From Methanomassiliicoccales archaeon (GTDB lineage Archaea > Thermoplasmatota > Thermoplasmata > Methanomassiliicoccales > JACIVX01): 15,582 bases of DNA. Both the position numbers and the translations under genes were made by a program. The stretch is taken from NCBI GenBank assembly GCA_024464195.1, contig JANHAK010000009.1, positions 1 to 15,582 of the forward strand, read 5' to 3'. Below, piece after piece: positions 13,940 through 15,582 of the stretch. Positions within the stretch are counted from its first letter, which is position 1, and each line of letters starts with the position of its first letter. The notes under the pieces were generated by a model. The model searched no databases. It saw nothing but the letters and a program-made list of their open reading frames with translations, and had not been told where the DNA came from.

Positions 13940-15582
13940 ATGGAAGGCGAAGGCGAAAGACTTCCTAAGGAGGGGGCACCTAAGGGCTCGATGACAAAGA
14001 TCATCGCGGCTGTTATCGTGATCATCATTGTCGTCGCAGCCATCGCTGGTGCTGTTCTTCTTATGGGAGGAAAAGTCGTTGAAAACAAGAGCCCAACAGT
14101 CAGCGCAACTGCCGATGCAAACACCATTATCGCGGGCGAATCGGTTACTTTTGACGCATCAGACAGTACGGATCCAGACGGCGAAATCGTTCAATACATC
14201 TGGAATTTTGGTGACGGTGCTACTGACAATGTCGCTGGAGCTGTCGTTACCCACACTTATGCATTTCCAGGCAAGTACCTTGTCACCGTGACCGTAGTCG
14301 ATGACAAGGGCGGAAGAACGACGAACTGGAATGCGCCAATCCGTGTCGAAGTTCTGCATCCGACCGTGGAAGAGATAACAAATGAAACGCAGCCATATGC
14401 AGTCGCTGCAAGCAGCGGCGATATCATTGAGAGCGGAACCAAGGTTGACTTCGATGCGAGTTCCTCGGCAGCGTATGCAGTGATTTGGGACGAGGAAGCT
14501 GAGGAATGGACAGCAGCCATGGATAGTGGTTTCATTGCCAGTCTCGTGTGGAACTTCGGTGACGGCGATGTTGTTGCCGGCACGTTCGGAGATCTCGCGA
14601 CTGTCAACCACACTTATGTCGGCAACGGAACTGTTTACGCATCGTGGCTGGTAGTAACAAGCATCCATGGCGCAGCACAGATGTACTACATGACCATCAT
14701 TGTGTTGCCAGAAGAGGTCGCAGTACCGGTTGCGATCAAGAATCCCGACACATACATCGTCGCGACGATCGGAGAGCCTGAGTCGCTCGATCCTGCATAC
14801 GATTACGAGAGCGCAGGCGGAGAAATACTGCAGAATGTTTACGAGACTCTCGTTTGGTTTGATGGAGAGCACGCAGATAAACTCGTGCCGATGCTCGCAA
14901 CGAATGTACCAACAATTGAAAATGGGGGCGTTACATCAGACGGACTGCACTACACTTTCCACATTCGCCAGGGAGTGAAGTTCCACGACGGGACAACAAT
15001 GGATGCCTACGATGTTGAGTATTCCCTTGAGCGTGTCTTGATCATCAACGATGACTGGGGTCCAGCATGGATGATGGGACAGGTCATGGTTCCGAACTAT
15101 GGCTCCGGCCCACTAGATATGGATGATATTGATGCATCGGTCGAAGTAGTTGATCAATACACCGTCAGAATCAACCTCGTCTATCCGTACCCTGCATTTA
15201 TCCAGGTATTGGCATACACAGTCGCCTCGATCGTCTCTATGGATTACGTAGAAGCGCACGGTGGTGTGCAGGTCAACACACTGAACGACTGGATGCATAC
15301 ACATGAGGCTGGAACTGGGCCATTTAAACTCAAGGAGTGGGTATCAAACCAATACATTATGCTTGAGAGATTCGATGATTACTGGAGAGAGCCAGCGAAA
15401 CTTAAGTACGTTATTATCAAGAAGGTCCAAGACGTCGGTACAAGAGAAATGATGCTTTTCTCTGGCGATGCTGACTCCGTATACATCCCGAGGCAGCACA
15501 AGACTGATGTCGAGGGTAAGCCAGGATTGCGCATTGTGCAAGGAAAGCCAACGTTCAACATCGACTTCATCGGATTCAATCA
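13940..15582 (+). CDS. ABC transporter substrate-binding protein, family 5, with two PKD-type domains (3' end missing)
   Basis: The frame stays open from ATG 13940 to the window edge, giving 547 codons. A strong Shine-Dalgarno site, GGAGG at 13926-13930, supports the start. Residues 1-20 are charged and 21-43 form one membrane helix with no lipobox cysteine after it, so the protein is probably anchored by this helix and faces outward. A canonical PKD domain spans about 51-138 (WNFGDG at 88-93). A second, divergent PKD-like domain spans about 153-257 (WNFGDG at 204-209, then NHTY). From about residue 268 comes a DppA/OppA-type domain: ATIGEPESLDPAYDYE, the LHYTFHIRQGVKFHDGTTMDAYDVEYSLERV block, and TGPFKLKEW. 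Such proteins capture peptides, nickel or other solutes for an ABC importer; the substrate cannot be read from sequence. Transporter subunit genes may lie to the right. Confidence 0.93.
   Translation, partial: MEGEGERLPKEGAPKGSMTKIIAAVIVIIIVVAAIAGAVLLMGGKVVENKSPTVSATADANTIIAGESVTFDASDSTDPDGEIVQYIWNFGDGATDNVAGAVVTHTYAFPGKYLVTVTVVDDKGGRTTNWNAPIRVEVLHPTVEEITNETQPYAVAASSGDIIESGTKVDFDASSSAAYAVIWDEEAEEWTAAMDSGFIASLVWNFGDGDVVAGTFGDLATVNHTYVGNGTVYASWLVVTSIHGAAQMYYMTIIVLPEEVAVPVAIKNPDTYIVATIGEPESLDPAYDYESAGGEILQNVYETLVWFDGEHADKLVPMLATNVPTIENGGVTSDGLHYTFHIRQGVKFHDGTTMDAYDVEYSLERVLIINDDWGPAWMMGQVMVPNYGSGPLDMDDIDASVEVVDQYTVRINLVYPYPAFIQVLAYTVASIVSMDYVEAHGGVQVNTLNDWMHTHEAGTGPFKLKEWVSNQYIMLERFDDYWREPAKLKYVIIKKVQDVGTREMMLFSGDADSVYIPRQHKTDVEGKPGLRIVQGKPTFNIDFIGFN

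Noticed and set aside
14159..14872. 237-codon minus-strand open frame
   Set aside because: It lies wholly antisense to the PKD region of the solute-binding protein gene, which has clear domain matches, a strong Shine-Dalgarno site and an uninterrupted frame.
1..15582. Search for CRISPR arrays, transposons, phage genes, tRNA and rRNA
   Set aside because: No regularly spaced repeats, transposase or integrase motifs, or cloverleaf-like sequences were seen by eye; an automated tRNA and repeat scan would settle this.

Overview
The window is archaeal chromosomal DNA of moderate G+C. It carries ribosomal proteins found only in Archaea and eukaryotes (S19e, L31e, L39e), the translation factor aIF6, a PDCD5-type protein, an archaeal/eukaryotic-type leucyl-tRNA synthetase, a DUF373 membrane protein and an archaeal-type (DUF115/MptE-like) pterin diphosphokinase. 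TATA-like boxes about 25 bases before several starts, and genes without any Shine-Dalgarno site, also fit Archaea. The gene set suggests a euryarchaeote, possibly a Thermoplasmatota relative, but the lineage is an inference. I see no tRNA, rRNA, CRISPR array, insertion sequence or integrase.

Layout. Positions 1-247 are AT-rich and noncoding, followed by leuS (248-3130, +). A promoter region leads to a very large RND/MMPL-family membrane protein (3344-6601, +). Convergent to it is ubiX (6696-7241, -). The ubiX and ribosomal units diverge from a 242-base region containing TATA boxes and two inverted repeats. The ribosomal operon (7484-9375, +) runs rps19e, PDCD5-like, rpl39e (51 codons), rpl31e, aIF6. 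Convergent to it is a two-gene minus-strand unit: a zinc-ribbon membrane protein (10084-11100) followed by a UPF0173-type metallo-beta-lactamase-fold hydrolase (9438-10073), ending at a T10 tract. A 394-base AT-rich spacer with a 22-bp near-palindrome and opposed TATA-like boxes precedes a DUF373 membrane protein and the MptE-like gene (11495-13311, +). cutA (13277-13600, -) overlaps the end of the latter tail to tail. After a 339-base noncoding stretch, a family-5 ABC substrate-binding protein with a membrane anchor and two PKD-type domains starts at 13940 and runs off the right edge.

How the genes work together. Most of the window is housekeeping: tRNA charging, ribosome subunits and 60S-like subunit anti-association, flavin prenylation and pterin synthesis. 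The less ordinary parts are the surface and membrane proteins: the MMPL protein with a very large, sequon-rich first external loop, the two-zinc-ribbon membrane protein, and the PKD-fused solute-binding protein. I found no convincing new multi-gene system. The best leads are these unusual architectures and several symmetrical DNA elements beside promoters.
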